Shown in pieces: positions 1 through 8,300 of a DNA stretch of 64,000 nucleotides. The notes beneath the pieces are model-generated. The model was not told the DNA's origin, did no database searches, and saw only the letters and a program-made list of their open reading frames with translations. This DNA is from Orientallactaga sibirica (taxonomy: Eukaryota > Chordata > Mammalia > Rodentia > Dipodidae): positions 13,447,501-13,511,500 of the forward strand of contig JAEOAD010000015.1 in NCBI GenBank assembly GCA_036365145.1. The letters are read 5' to 3'. Numbering within the stretch: position 1 is the stretch's first letter; each line of letters begins with the position of its first letter. Both the position numbers and the translations under genes were made by a program.

Positions 1-16
1 CACTTGAGCAATCAGA

Positions 17-155
17 GGAGCTGGAGAGAATGCTCAGTGGCTAAAGTCACTTGCTTGCAAAGCCTGATGACCAGGGTTCGAGCTCCCGGTACCCACATAC
101 AGCCAGATACACAAAGTGGTGCATGCATCTAGGGTTCACTTGCAGTGCCAGATAC
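17..155 (+). mobile_element. DIP-type SINE, 3'-truncated
   Basis: The tRNA-derived head (CTGGAGAGAATGCTCAGTGG), a box-B-like GGTTCGAGCTC and the family body (GCCAGATACACAAAGTGGTG) are visible. The usual CT-rich segment and AAAT tail are missing. The copy is diverged, and the DIP name is from memory of the dipodid B2-superfamily SINE. Confidence 0.75.
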
Positions 156-299
156 TTGAGCAAACAAGGACTTTTTAGTATCTTCACATATCTAAAGCCA
201 ATGTCCCATGAATAATAAGGGTTGATTGTGCATATATAATCTATATGTATAGACATATGGATATATTAAACCTTACATCTACCAAACAGAAACATGGGC

Positions 300-945
300 C
301 AATTCATTTATAACCAAGATATGAGAAAAACTTTCTGACTCAAAAGAAAGAAAAAATAAAATAAAATTGATCACATAAAAGTAATTTGCATGAATAAAAA
401 TATCACAGTAACATAAAAGAATTACAGAAAAACTATTTGCCACATATCATGCAGAAGGTTTAGTCCACCTAGAGTATGGAGGTTTTCAAAAGAAAAGGAA
501 ATGAGCAACAGTAATGTGGAAAAATGGCCAAGAGATATGAACAGACAGTTCACATGAAAAAGATGTAAATGAGCCTAGAGTCAAGAAAAAAATGTTCAAC
601 CTTGCTCATGAAAAGACAAATGGATACTAATACTATACTGAAACATTTATCTAAAGTATCAAATTGGGAAAAAAAAAAAACTCTTTCCATATTCTACTGG
701 TGAGTCTGTAGAAGCGGATACTCTCCACACTGGAGTATGAAGGCAAAAAGAAAGGATGCCTCTAGGGAGGGGAATTTGGCAACATTCAGTAACACTACTT
801 AGGACTTCACCCTTTGACACAGAAATCGCTCTTCTCCCATTGCTTTCTAAAGATAGGCAAGCAAAACACTTGCACAATTGGAAGTAACCAAGTGTCCATC
901 AAAAGGGAGCTGGATATCTATGTCTATCACTCTCTATATATATAA
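300..945 (+). mobile_element. Ancient L1 (L1M-like) ORF2 3' fragment
   Basis: The segment is AT-rich and broken in all frames, but its order of words matches the carboxy-terminal part of L1 ORF2. AAAATGGCCAAGAGATATGA is followed by a CTACTGGTGAGTCTGTAGAA-like stretch, then TTTGACACAGAAATC and finally AAGTGTCCATCAAAAGGGAGCT. No reading frame is conserved. The left limit is uncertain because the first 170 bases are only AT-rich. Confidence 0.5.
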
Positions 946-988
946 TGGGGTGATTTCTGAGTATTTTAATGGGGGGGGAAGCAAATTA

Positions 989-1238
989 GGGGCTGGAGAG
1001 ATGGCTTAGTTGTTAAGCACTTGCTTGTGAAGCCTGAGGACCCCGGTTCCAGGCTCGATTTCCCAGGACCCACGTAAGCCAGATCCACAAGGTGGTGCAT
1101 GCATCTGGAGTTCGTTCGCAGTGGCTGGAGGCCCTGGTGCGCCCATTCTCTCTCTTTCTATCTCTCTCTGCCTCTTTCTCTCTCTGTCTGCTGCTCTCAA
1201 ATAAATAAATAAAAATCAACAAAAAAAATTTTTAAACA
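989..1238 (+). mobile_element. DIP-type SINE, full length with TSD
   Basis: This is a complete copy: GGGGCTGGAGAGATGGCTTAG head, GTTCCAGGCTCGATT box B, (CT)n segment and AAATAAATAAAT tail. CAAATTAG flanks it at 982-989 and 1239-1246, consistent with an L1-made target-site duplication. Apparent open frames here are only its low-complexity tail. Confidence 0.9.
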
Positions 1239-1256
1239 CAAATTAGAGAAAACTGT

Positions 1257-1560
1257 GGTATTAGTTACCTTAACAGTAGTTGTGACCAAATACCTGACAG
1301 GAAGCAGCTTCCTGAAGGAAAGGCTTTATTTCAGTTTACAATTCCAGGTGATACCTTTCATCGTGGTGGGAAAGGAATGGCAGCAGGAGCAGAAGGCTAG
1401 CTCCAGAGTCAGGAATAGAGGACAAACAGAAAGTGAGGCCAGGCTATAAAACCACACATCCCACCCCAGTGGCTCACATCTTCCAGCAAGGCTCCCTAAG
1501 GTTCCATCACCTTCCTAAACAGCACCACCAGCTGGGGAGCAAATGTTCAAACACATGAGC
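1257..1560 (-). mobile_element. MT-like MaLR LTR, reverse orientation
   Basis: Read on the minus strand, the segment has the MT-family landmarks: GCTCATGTGTTTGAACATTT, CCCCAGCTGGTGGTGCTGTT, a TTAGGAAGG-like block, an AATAAA signal and a terminal GGTATTTGGTCACAAC stretch. The first 30 or so bases of the LTR are missing. It abuts a second LTR of the same family in the opposite orientation. Confidence 0.65.
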
Positions 1561-1905
1561 TGTGGTGATTTAAATGTAAAATGTCTCCTGTAGACTCATG
1601 TGTTTGAATATTTAATCCCCAGTTGGTAGCACTATTCAAGAAGGTTGTAGAACCTTTAGGAGGTGGATCTGTGCTGGAGGCAGTATGCCACTACAGGAAA
1701 GACGTGTGGTGGTAAAGCTTATCCCTGTTTGCAGTTCTCTATCTCACGTCTTCCTCCCAGCGGATATGTCAGTTTCCTATTAATACCATGCTTTCTCCAC
1801 TGTAATGTACTTCCCCTTCAAAATTGTAAGCTTAAAATGAATCTTTTCCTTCCTTATGCTGTGGGTCAGGTATTTTGTCACAAGCCAGAGATTGATACCA
1901 AATGT
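1561..1905 (+). mobile_element. MT-like MaLR LTR
   Basis: It begins TGTGGTGATTTAAATGTAAA and continues with CATGTGTTTGAATATTTAAT, CCCCAGTTGGTAGCACT, GTAGAACCTTTAGGAGGTGG and ends near GGTATTTTGTCACAAGCC. This is the order of landmarks in rodent MT (ERVL-MaLR) LTRs. No internal region is attached on either side. Confidence 0.7.
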
Positions 1906-1924
1906 CTTCCTCTATCTCCACTTT

Positions 1925-2130
1925 TTTTTCTTTTTTTGAGACAAAGTCTGTCACTGAACCTGGAGCTCACCAATTTAGTTAGACTAGCTAGCCAGCAACC
2001 CCCAGGAATCTTGATGTTTCCACCTTTAACAATGGAGCCTGGCTTTCACATGGGTGCTGAAGATCTGAACTCAGGTCCCCATGCTTTCATAGCAAGCATT
2101 TTACTAACTGAGCTATCTCCCTAGTCCCAC
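1925..2130 (-). mobile_element. B3-type SINE
   Basis: On the minus strand it reads as a B3 element: a tRNA-like head with GAGATAGCTCAGTTAGTAAA, a GAGTTCAGATC box B and the B3 body ending in TGAGCTCCAGGTTCAGTGAC. The middle is diverged. Confidence 0.7.
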
Positions 2131-2149
2131 GCTTTCTGTTTTTGGCAGA

Positions 2150-2285
2150 GAGGGGGAGTCAGGTTGAAGGTAGGATCTCACTCTAGCCCAGGTTGACCTG
2201 GCACTCACTCTATAGACCCAGGCTGGCCTCGAGCTCACAGCAATCCTCCTGCCTCTGCCTCCCAAGTGCCACCACATCTGGCTTC
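2150..2285 (-). mobile_element. B1 SINE, diverged
   Basis: The reverse complement of a 7SL-derived B1 is clear from CTCACTCTAGCCCAGGTTGA, CAGGCTGGCCTCGAGCTCAC and TCCTGCCTCTGCCTCCCAAG. The 5' end is shortened. Confidence 0.75.
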
Positions 2286-3375
2286 CTTGATTTCTTTTTT
2301 GTAACAGCAAAAGCTTATTTTCTAGCGCTGTCCACAAAAATGACCTAGAACAAATAACCAGATGGTAGAAGCTGCTTGGCTACTTACCTCTCCCCATCAA
2401 ACATGAACTACTCATTCTCATACCTGCTGGGAGTATAAATAGCTAAGGGCTGTCAACTATGTCCCTCTTTGGGAATCACTCTCAGCCAGATAGAGCTTCT
2501 TTGTCCAAGGTCAGACTCCTTCCCAATGCCAGCCCATATCCAATGACTTGTCTATAACAGTGGCATAATGACTCATCATACTTTGACAAAGGAGAGCCAC
2601 CAAGCTCCAAGCTTCCACAGAGCCAGATGAAGTACCTACTGGAACCTCATCATAGGTCAACTCTTCCCTTTTCCCAGTCATGCCTTCCTCCATTCCCTAC
2701 AGGCTCCAATCCCATAGAAACCCACCAACAAACTTCTTGCATATACATCTGCCTCAGTCCACTTCTTGGGGAGCCCATCTGAAGAAACTTGAGCTCAAAA
2801 GTGTCTTGAATTTAATCAGACTGTGACAACTAAATATGATTTCTTACTAAAACAATCCAGGGATCTTTTCTGATACATAGGTAATTCCAGGTCTTGAATA
2901 TTTTCTGATAAATAGGTAATACCAGGTCTGGGGCCATAATGGACCAGACGATTCTGGAATGTCTTGTCATACCAGGAAACAAGGAAGCTGTCAAAGATAA
3001 GAGAAGAAATCAAAAAATTCAAGGACAACTTAAAGAAACTTCCACTAGCCACAGGTAAGAAATATGTGCCTCAAAGCAAAAAGAAAAAACCTGTTATGGT
3101 CTGAAACATATCAAATATGCTAAAATTCTTGAATTCACAGTAATTTTTCAAAAGACAACAATATATAGTCACCTTGGGAGAATGTAAAAGTACCAATTCA
3201 TTATTTGAAAAGTAAAGAGAAAAAACCCAACACTTATCTTTCCTTCTTGTGTGAAGCATACTTTAGAAAATTAATATAGGGGTTAATGAGAGAACTTTTT
3301 CATTAAAATATTCTAATCATTCAAAAATATAGCAATGAAAATAAAGAAATGGTAAAGTAGAAAATAATTAACTTC
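2286..3375. other. No gene recognised; AT-rich with a short tandem repeat
   Basis: There is no open frame with protein-like composition. A 35-bp tandem duplication starts at 2,866 and 2,901 (each copy begins TTTTCTGATA and contains ATAGGTAAT..CCAGGTCT). The rest is AT-rich and could include old L1 sequence, but I cannot place it. Confidence 0.4.
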
Positions 3376-3387
3376 AAAAAATAAACA

Positions 3388-3610
3388 CGATGAGGGTTGG
3401 AGAGATGGCTTAGCAGTTAAGGTGCTTGCCTGCAAAGCCTAAGGATCCAGGTTCAATTCCCCAGTGCCTATGTAAATCAGATGCACAAGGTGGTACATGC
3501 ATCTAGAGTTCATTTACAGTGGCTAATGGCCCTGGCGTGCCCATTATCTTTGTCTATATGCCTCTTTGTCTCTCTCTATCAAATAAAGAAGTTCGATTTT
3601 TTTTTCAATT
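3388..3610 (+). mobile_element. DIP-type SINE with TSD
   Basis: The head GGGTTGGAGAGATGGCTTAG, box B GGTTCAATTCC and the body GCACAAGGTGGTACATGCAT are present. The direct repeat AAAAAATAAACA at 3,376-3,387 and 3,611-3,622 is a good target-site duplication. Confidence 0.85.
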
Positions 3611-4035
3611 AAAAAATAAACAAGTTGAGAATGAAAGTAGCTGAGAGTGGGATTAGCAGCTATACCGAATATCACACAAAATAGTATCTATAATAAAAAA
3701 TGTTGCCAGAGACAACAGGCATTTTTAGTAATAAAGGCATCAATCCATCAAAAGAAGGCATATGAATTATAAACATACTTACCAATAGAGAAAAATATAT
3801 GTAAGATATTATAGCTTGCAATATTAGAGGTAGAAATCATTGGCATTTCAATATCCTACCTAAATAACAGATGAAACAATTACATAAAGAACCAAACATT
3901 CTTGACCTAGGAGACATAACAGACAACTATAGAACAGTCCTTCCAGCAGATGCACACTCTTCATAAATGCACACAGAATATTCTCTAAAATACACAGACC
4001 ATGTTGCATCATAAAACAACCTCAATAACTTTAAC

Positions 4036-4345
4036 TTAGACAAAATACCTGAGGTAATAAACTTAAAAGGAGGAAAAGGTTGGCTCAGCTCACCATTTCA
4101 ATGGTTTAAATCCATCACTAGTTGCCCTTGTTTGAGGCCTGTGGCAAGACACAGCATATAGCTGCGGAATTATACAGCTCATCTTAAAGCAACCTGGAAG
4201 CAAAGATGGAAGACCTTCCTTCTACTAAGACTACTTCTAAATTTTCTATCATCTTTTTATGCTGCCATAGGTGAGTACCATGCCTTCAATACATGGCCCT
4301 TTGGGGATATTCAAGATCCAAATTATATCAAAACCTATTGGAATA
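4036..4345 (-). mobile_element. MaLR (MLT1/MST-like) LTR
   Basis: On the minus strand it carries landmarks of ERVL-MaLR LTRs: an end resembling GATATAATTTGGATCTTGAA, then CCCCAAAGGGCCATGTATTG, and a ATGAGCTG..-type middle with a degenerate polyadenylation region. It interrupts the L1M sequence. Subfamily is uncertain. Confidence 0.45.
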
Positions 4346-4403
4346 CTACAAGTACATAGGCCAAACACAATGGAATACAATTATACAGCAAAAACAAGAG
4401 TAG

Positions 4404-4642
4404 GGGAGCTAGAGAGATGGCTTAGAGGTTAAGCACTTGCCTGTGAAGCTTAAGGACCCCAGTTCAAGGCTTGATTCCCCAGAACCCACATAAGCCAGAT
4501 GCACAAGGTAGCGCATGCATCTGGAGTTCGTTTGCAGTAGCTGGGGGCCCTGGTTCATCCATTTTCTCTCTCTCTCTCTCTCTCCCTCTGTCTGTCTGCA
4601 CTCTCGAGTAAATAAATAAAAATAAACAAAAATTTAAAAAAT
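4404..4642 (+). mobile_element. DIP-type SINE with TSD
   Basis: A full SINE (GGGAGCTAGAGAGATGGCTT head, CT-rich segment, AAATAAATAAAAATAAAC tail) is flanked by AACAAGAGTAG at 4,393-4,403 and 4,643-4,653. Confidence 0.9.
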
Positions 4643-4653
4643 AACAAGAGTAG

Positions 4654-4811
4654 GGCTGGAGAGATAGCTTAGTGGTTAAGGGGCTTGCCTGCAAAGCCAA
4701 ACGACCAAGGTTCGATTCTTCATGACCCACATAAGTCAGATGCACAAGGGGGCACCACACACATCTGGAGTTTGTTTGCAGTGGCTGGAGGCCTGGTACA
4801 CCCATTTATAT

Positions 4812-4857
<46 letters not shown>

Positions 4858-4886
4858 CCTGCCTATTTCTCTCTCTCCCTCTCAAA

Positions 4887-4927
<41 letters not shown>
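4654..4927 (+). mobile_element. DIP-type SINE with long CT and AAAT tracts
   Basis: The head GGCTGGAGAGATAGCTTAGT follows directly after the second copy of the upstream SINE's TSD. It carries (CT)n at about 4,814-4,852 and (AAAT)n at 4,884-4,930. Its own right TSD seems to be the AGAGTAG at 6,180-6,186, because a later insertion split its A-rich tail. Confidence 0.85.
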
Positions 4928-4929
<2 letters not shown>

Positions 4930-6174
4930 AAACACTTTATATGGTACGATGACTTGGTACATGATGTCCTGTAACAGTGTGGATTATGTGCTCAGTATTG
5001 TATGATGCCTTGGTACATGATGTCCTGTAACAGTGTGGATTATGTGCTCAGTACGGTACGACATCTTGATACATGATGTCATGTAACAGTGTAGATTATG
5101 TGCTCAGTATTGTATGATGTCTTGGTACATGATGTCCTGTAACAGTGTAGATTATGTGCTGTGCGACATCTTGATACATGATGTCATGTAACAGTGTAGA
5201 TTATGTGCTCAGTATTGTATGATGTCTTGGTACATGATGTCCTGTAACAGTGTAGATTATGTGCTCAGTACGGTACGACATCTTGATACATGATGTCATG
5301 TAACAGTGTAGATTATGTGCTCAGTATTGTATGATGTCTTGGTACATGATGTCCTGTAACAGTGTAGATTATGTGTTCAGTACGGTACGACATCTTGATA
5401 CATGATGTCATGTAACAGTGTAGATTATGTGCTCAGTATTGTATGATGACTTGGTACATGATGTCCTGTAACAGTGTAGATTATGTGCTCAGTATTGTAC
5501 AATGTCTTGGTACATGATGTACTGTAACAGTGTAGATTATGTGCTCAGTATTGTACAACTTCTTGGTATGTGATGTCATGTAACAGTGTAGATTATGTGC
5601 TCAGTATTGTATGATGTCTTGGTACATGATGTCCTGTAACAGTGTAGATTATGTCCTCAGTATTGTACAATGTCTTGGTACATGATGTCCTGTAACAGTG
5701 CAGATTATGTGCTCAGTATTGTACAATGTCTTGGTACATGATATCCTGTAACAGTGTAGATTATGTGCTCAGTATTGTACAACTTCTTGGTATGTGATGT
5801 CCTGTAACAGTGTAGATTATGTCCTCAGTATTGTACAATGTCTTGGTACATGCTGTCCTGCAACAGTGTAGATTATGTGCTCAGTATTGTATGATGTCTT
5901 GGTACATGATGTCCTGTAACAGTGTAGATTATGTGCTCAGTATTGTACGATGTCTTGGTATATGATGTCCTATAGCAGAATAACTTCATTGACTGACAAA
6001 AAAAATTTTAATTAACATTAGATGATAAGTAAAAAATGAACAAATGTTAATTTTCTATGAAGGTCAAAGCATACAATCTGCTTATTTTGTGGACTTTTAT
6101 ATTGAATTATTCTTATATGTAATCACTTTTTTAAAACCAATAAAGAATGTTGAGATTTCAAAAAAAACACTTTA
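4928..6174 (+). mobile_element. Polyadenylated retrocopy carrying a minisatellite, with 12-bp TSD
   Basis: AAAAACACTTTA occurs at 4,928-4,939 and again at 6,163-6,174, just after an A-run. The segment between starts inside the 56-bp repeat, leaves it near 5,979, passes through about 160 bp of unique AT-rich sequence and has AATAAA at 6,139-6,144. The A-tail begins 15 bp later, at 6,160. The target reads CTTT followed by AAAA, matching the L1 endonuclease preference. Together these are the marks of an L1-mobilised processed transcript truncated at its 5' end. The parent gene is not recognised and no coding frame is seen. Confidence 0.7.
4940..5979. repeat. 56-bp minisatellite array, about 18.5 copies
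   Basis: The consensus unit starts GGTACATGATGTCCTGTAAC, continues AGTGTAGATTATGTGCTCAG and ends TATTGTATGATGTCTT (56 bp). Full units run from 4,956 to 5,956, with partial units at both ends. One unit near 5,131-5,179 is 49 bp because of a 7-bp loss. Two sequence types alternate regularly between about 5,012 and 5,455, giving a 112-bp higher-order repeat. The unit has TAA and TAG in several frames and a length not divisible by three, so it is not a coding repeat. Confidence 0.95.
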
Positions 6175-6204
6175 AAAAAAGAGTAGATTTGGAAAAAATT
6201 TTTA

Positions 6205-6856
6205 AAGCATGAGTGGCTAGGTTTAGGAGGATGAAAGATATAAGATGAAGGGATGTCATAGACTATTCTACCATGGTTCCTGAGACTCTGAGGCTAAGCA
6301 ATGTGAGGCAGGGTCAGAGTCCTGAAAGGAGGCCCCTAGAGGTATGAAGCTATAAAGGTGAACCTTAAGTTGCAATGGAGACCCCAGGAGTTTGGAGATG
6401 CCAGGACCATGAGATATTCTTCAAGGAAAGCTACAGGTTCCAGGTGGATCCAGCACATGAGGGAGACCATAGAGAGCATGGCTAGAGGGGCAGAGCTACT
6501 CCCACCTTGCAGAGCTCAGATGATTGTATCATGAGTCCCAGATAATGAATATGGAGCTGCAGGATTCAGTATTGGCCTTGCTGGTTTTCAGTCTTGCTTT
6601 GGTCATATATTTCCTTTCTATGCCTCCTTTCTTTCCTTTGGGAATGCTTATTTTGTGCCATTATATGTTGGAAGTTGTGTTTGATTTGACAAGGTTCACA
6701 GTTTCAGAGATTGCCTTCAGTTAGTTTCACATGAGACTTTAGACTTTGGACTTCTGAATAATTGTTGGAACTAATAAAGACTATGGGGACTTTTAAAGTT
6801 AGACTGAATGCATTTTACATCATCTAGGTGGCCTTGGGGTCTCTGTGAGCAGAAAG
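6205..6856 (+). mobile_element. MaLR internal region (3' end)
   Basis: It shares an order of words with a second internal segment at about 43,756-44,420: GGAGATGCCA, GAGCTGCAGGATTCAGT / GAGCTACAGGATTTAGT, then TATGGGGACTTTTAAAG-like and GCATTTTACAT. Both lie directly upstream of an MT LTR, as expected for the non-coding internal part of an MT/ORR1 MaLR. No protein is encoded. Confidence 0.6.
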
Positions 6857-7225
6857 TGGTAGTTTGAATGTAAAATGAGCTCCATAGGCTCATGTGTTTA
6901 GATACTTAATCCCTAGCTAATGGCACTGTTTTGAAAGGTTGCACAACCTTTAGGAGATGGAGCTTTGCTGGAGGAAGTGTCACTGAAGATGGTCTTGAAG
7001 TGGTATAGCCAGGTCCCATGTTCATTCTCAGATCTTGTCCATCTCCTCACTCGCCAGCTTTCCTTCCTTGCCAATGAGACACAGACCTACTGATCAGCCC
7101 TGTCATGTCTTCTCAACCATGATGGACCCTAGCTTCTGAAACTGTAAACTACATTTAACCCTTTGCCTTCCATAATGTGCTTCTGGTCTAGTATTTTGTC
7201 CCAGCAACAAGAAGTAACTGATAAA
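6857..7225 (+). mobile_element. MT-like MaLR 3' LTR
   Basis: It begins TGGTAGTTTGAATGTAAAAT and contains GCACAACCTTTAGGAGATGG and TTTTGTCCCAGCAACAAGAA near its end. It continues from the MaLR internal sequence on its left, so this is the 3' end of a partial provirus. Confidence 0.7.
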
Positions 7226-7550
7226 GTATGAAAATTAACTACACTCCTAAACAATCAATGAGTCAAGAGAAATTCAAATACCAATTAGACCTTAATAACA
7301 TAAAAGACTGCTAATTTTTCAATGTCCTAATGGTATTATAACTATGTTCATTAAAAGGAGTCCTTACCTTTTGAAATATATACTGAAATATTTATAGATA
7401 AATTATTCAGCATTTGGGATTTATTTCTAATAATATATGGAAAAAGCAACAACATTGACCACACAGTATGGCCATGTACTAATCATTGTTGCTTAATGTA
7501 TCACTTTATTTTGTACGTGTTAAAATTTTTTGTTAAAAATTATTTAAGAA

Positions 7551-7709
7551 GCCGGGTGTGGTGGTGCATGCCTTTAATCCCAGCACTCGGGAGGCAGAGG
7601 TAGGAGGATCGCCGAGAGTTCGAGGCCACCCTGAGACTACATAGTTAATTCCAGGTCAGCCTGGACCAGAGTGAGACCCTACCTTGCAAAACAAAAACAA
7701 AAAAATGAT
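7551..7709 (+). mobile_element. B1 SINE
   Basis: A full 7SL-derived copy starts GCCGGGTGTGGTGGTGCATG, contains GGAGGCAGAGGTAGGAGGAT and ends in an A-rich tail. It is flanked by similar AAAATTATTTAAGA and AAAATGATTTAAAA. A second, partial B1 (CCAGGCATGGCAATGCACTC) follows at 7,718-7,772. Confidence 0.9.
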
Positions 7710-7782
7710 TTAAAAACCCAGGCATGGCAATGCACTCTTGTAATCCCAACACTTGGGAAGCTGAGGCAGTATTTAATTCCAT

Positions 7783-7873
7783 ATATATATATGGGTGTGT
7801 GTGTGTGTATATATATATGTATATATATATATATATATGGAATTATATATGTATACATACATATATGGAATTA

Positions 7874-7910
<37 letters not shown>

Positions 7911-7911
7911 G
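7783..7911. repeat. Compound (TA)n/(TG)n microsatellite
   Basis: Runs of TATATA alternate with TGTGTG, and TATGGAATTATATATGTATA recurs twice. Overlapping open frames here are tyrosine/isoleucine runs with no meaning. Confidence 0.95.
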
Positions 7912-8084
7912 AAAATTTTATGGAACAGCTTTTTCAGGCCATCTTCTTGGTAACTCTTTCACATGCACTATTGTTCAATCAACATTTGGTGCAGTGCCTA
8001 GACACTACAGGCAATGGAGAAGCATAACAGAGCAAATGAATCATCTATTTGGATTCTTTAACAACCTAAAGTGGTGGATCATTA

Positions 8085-8300
8085 CCTGTATGTTGCAAAT
8101 GGAGCAATGTGAGACAGGATTTCTGGGGTTTGTTGGTCAGCCAGTCTAACAGAAAAATGGTGAGCTCCAGATTCAGTGTAACTTACTCAGGGAAGTAAAG
8201 CAGAAGAGCAATAGAGGAAGATATCTAGTATCTAATGGTATGGTACGTGTGTACACAGGGCACAAACACCATATGTACACGCACACGCACACACACTCCA
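8085..8300 (+). mobile_element. B3-type SINE remnant with (CA)n end
   Basis: GGTCAGCCAGTCTAACAGAA followed by GGTGAGCTCCAGATTCAGTG is the characteristic B3 core. The copy ends in the ACACGCACACGCACACACAC tract at about 8,279-8,296. The tRNA-like head is not clear. Confidence 0.65.

Larger units (their letters stand above)
3640..7460 (+). mobile_element. Ancient L1M, split by nested insertions
   Basis: Pieces of one decayed L1 can be followed through this interval. At 3,640-4,035 the words GACAACTATAGAACAGTCCT and TGCACACAGAATATTCTC match the end of the ORF2 endonuclease region. At 4,345-4,403 and again from 6,187 the pieces ACACAATGGAATACAATTAT and GAGTAGATTTGGAAA continue it. At 7,226-7,310 AACAATCAATGAGTCAAGAG follows. 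A 3'-UTR-like tail (CTTTTGAAATATATACTGAA) lies near 7,365. Between these pieces sit an MLT1-like LTR, two DIP SINEs, a retrocopy and a MaLR 3' end. No reading frame survives. Confidence 0.5.

Noticed and set aside
989..1238. tRNA genes at SINE heads
   Set aside because: Box A and box B motifs belong to tRNA-derived SINEs repeated many times. None has a complete cloverleaf or acceptor stem.
4940..5979. CRISPR-like array
   Set aside because: The repeats are contiguous 56-bp units with no unique spacers, in a mammalian genome, so it is a minisatellite.
7671..8027. 118-codon frame through the TA/TG tract
   Set aside because: It is translation of a microsatellite and a B1 tail.
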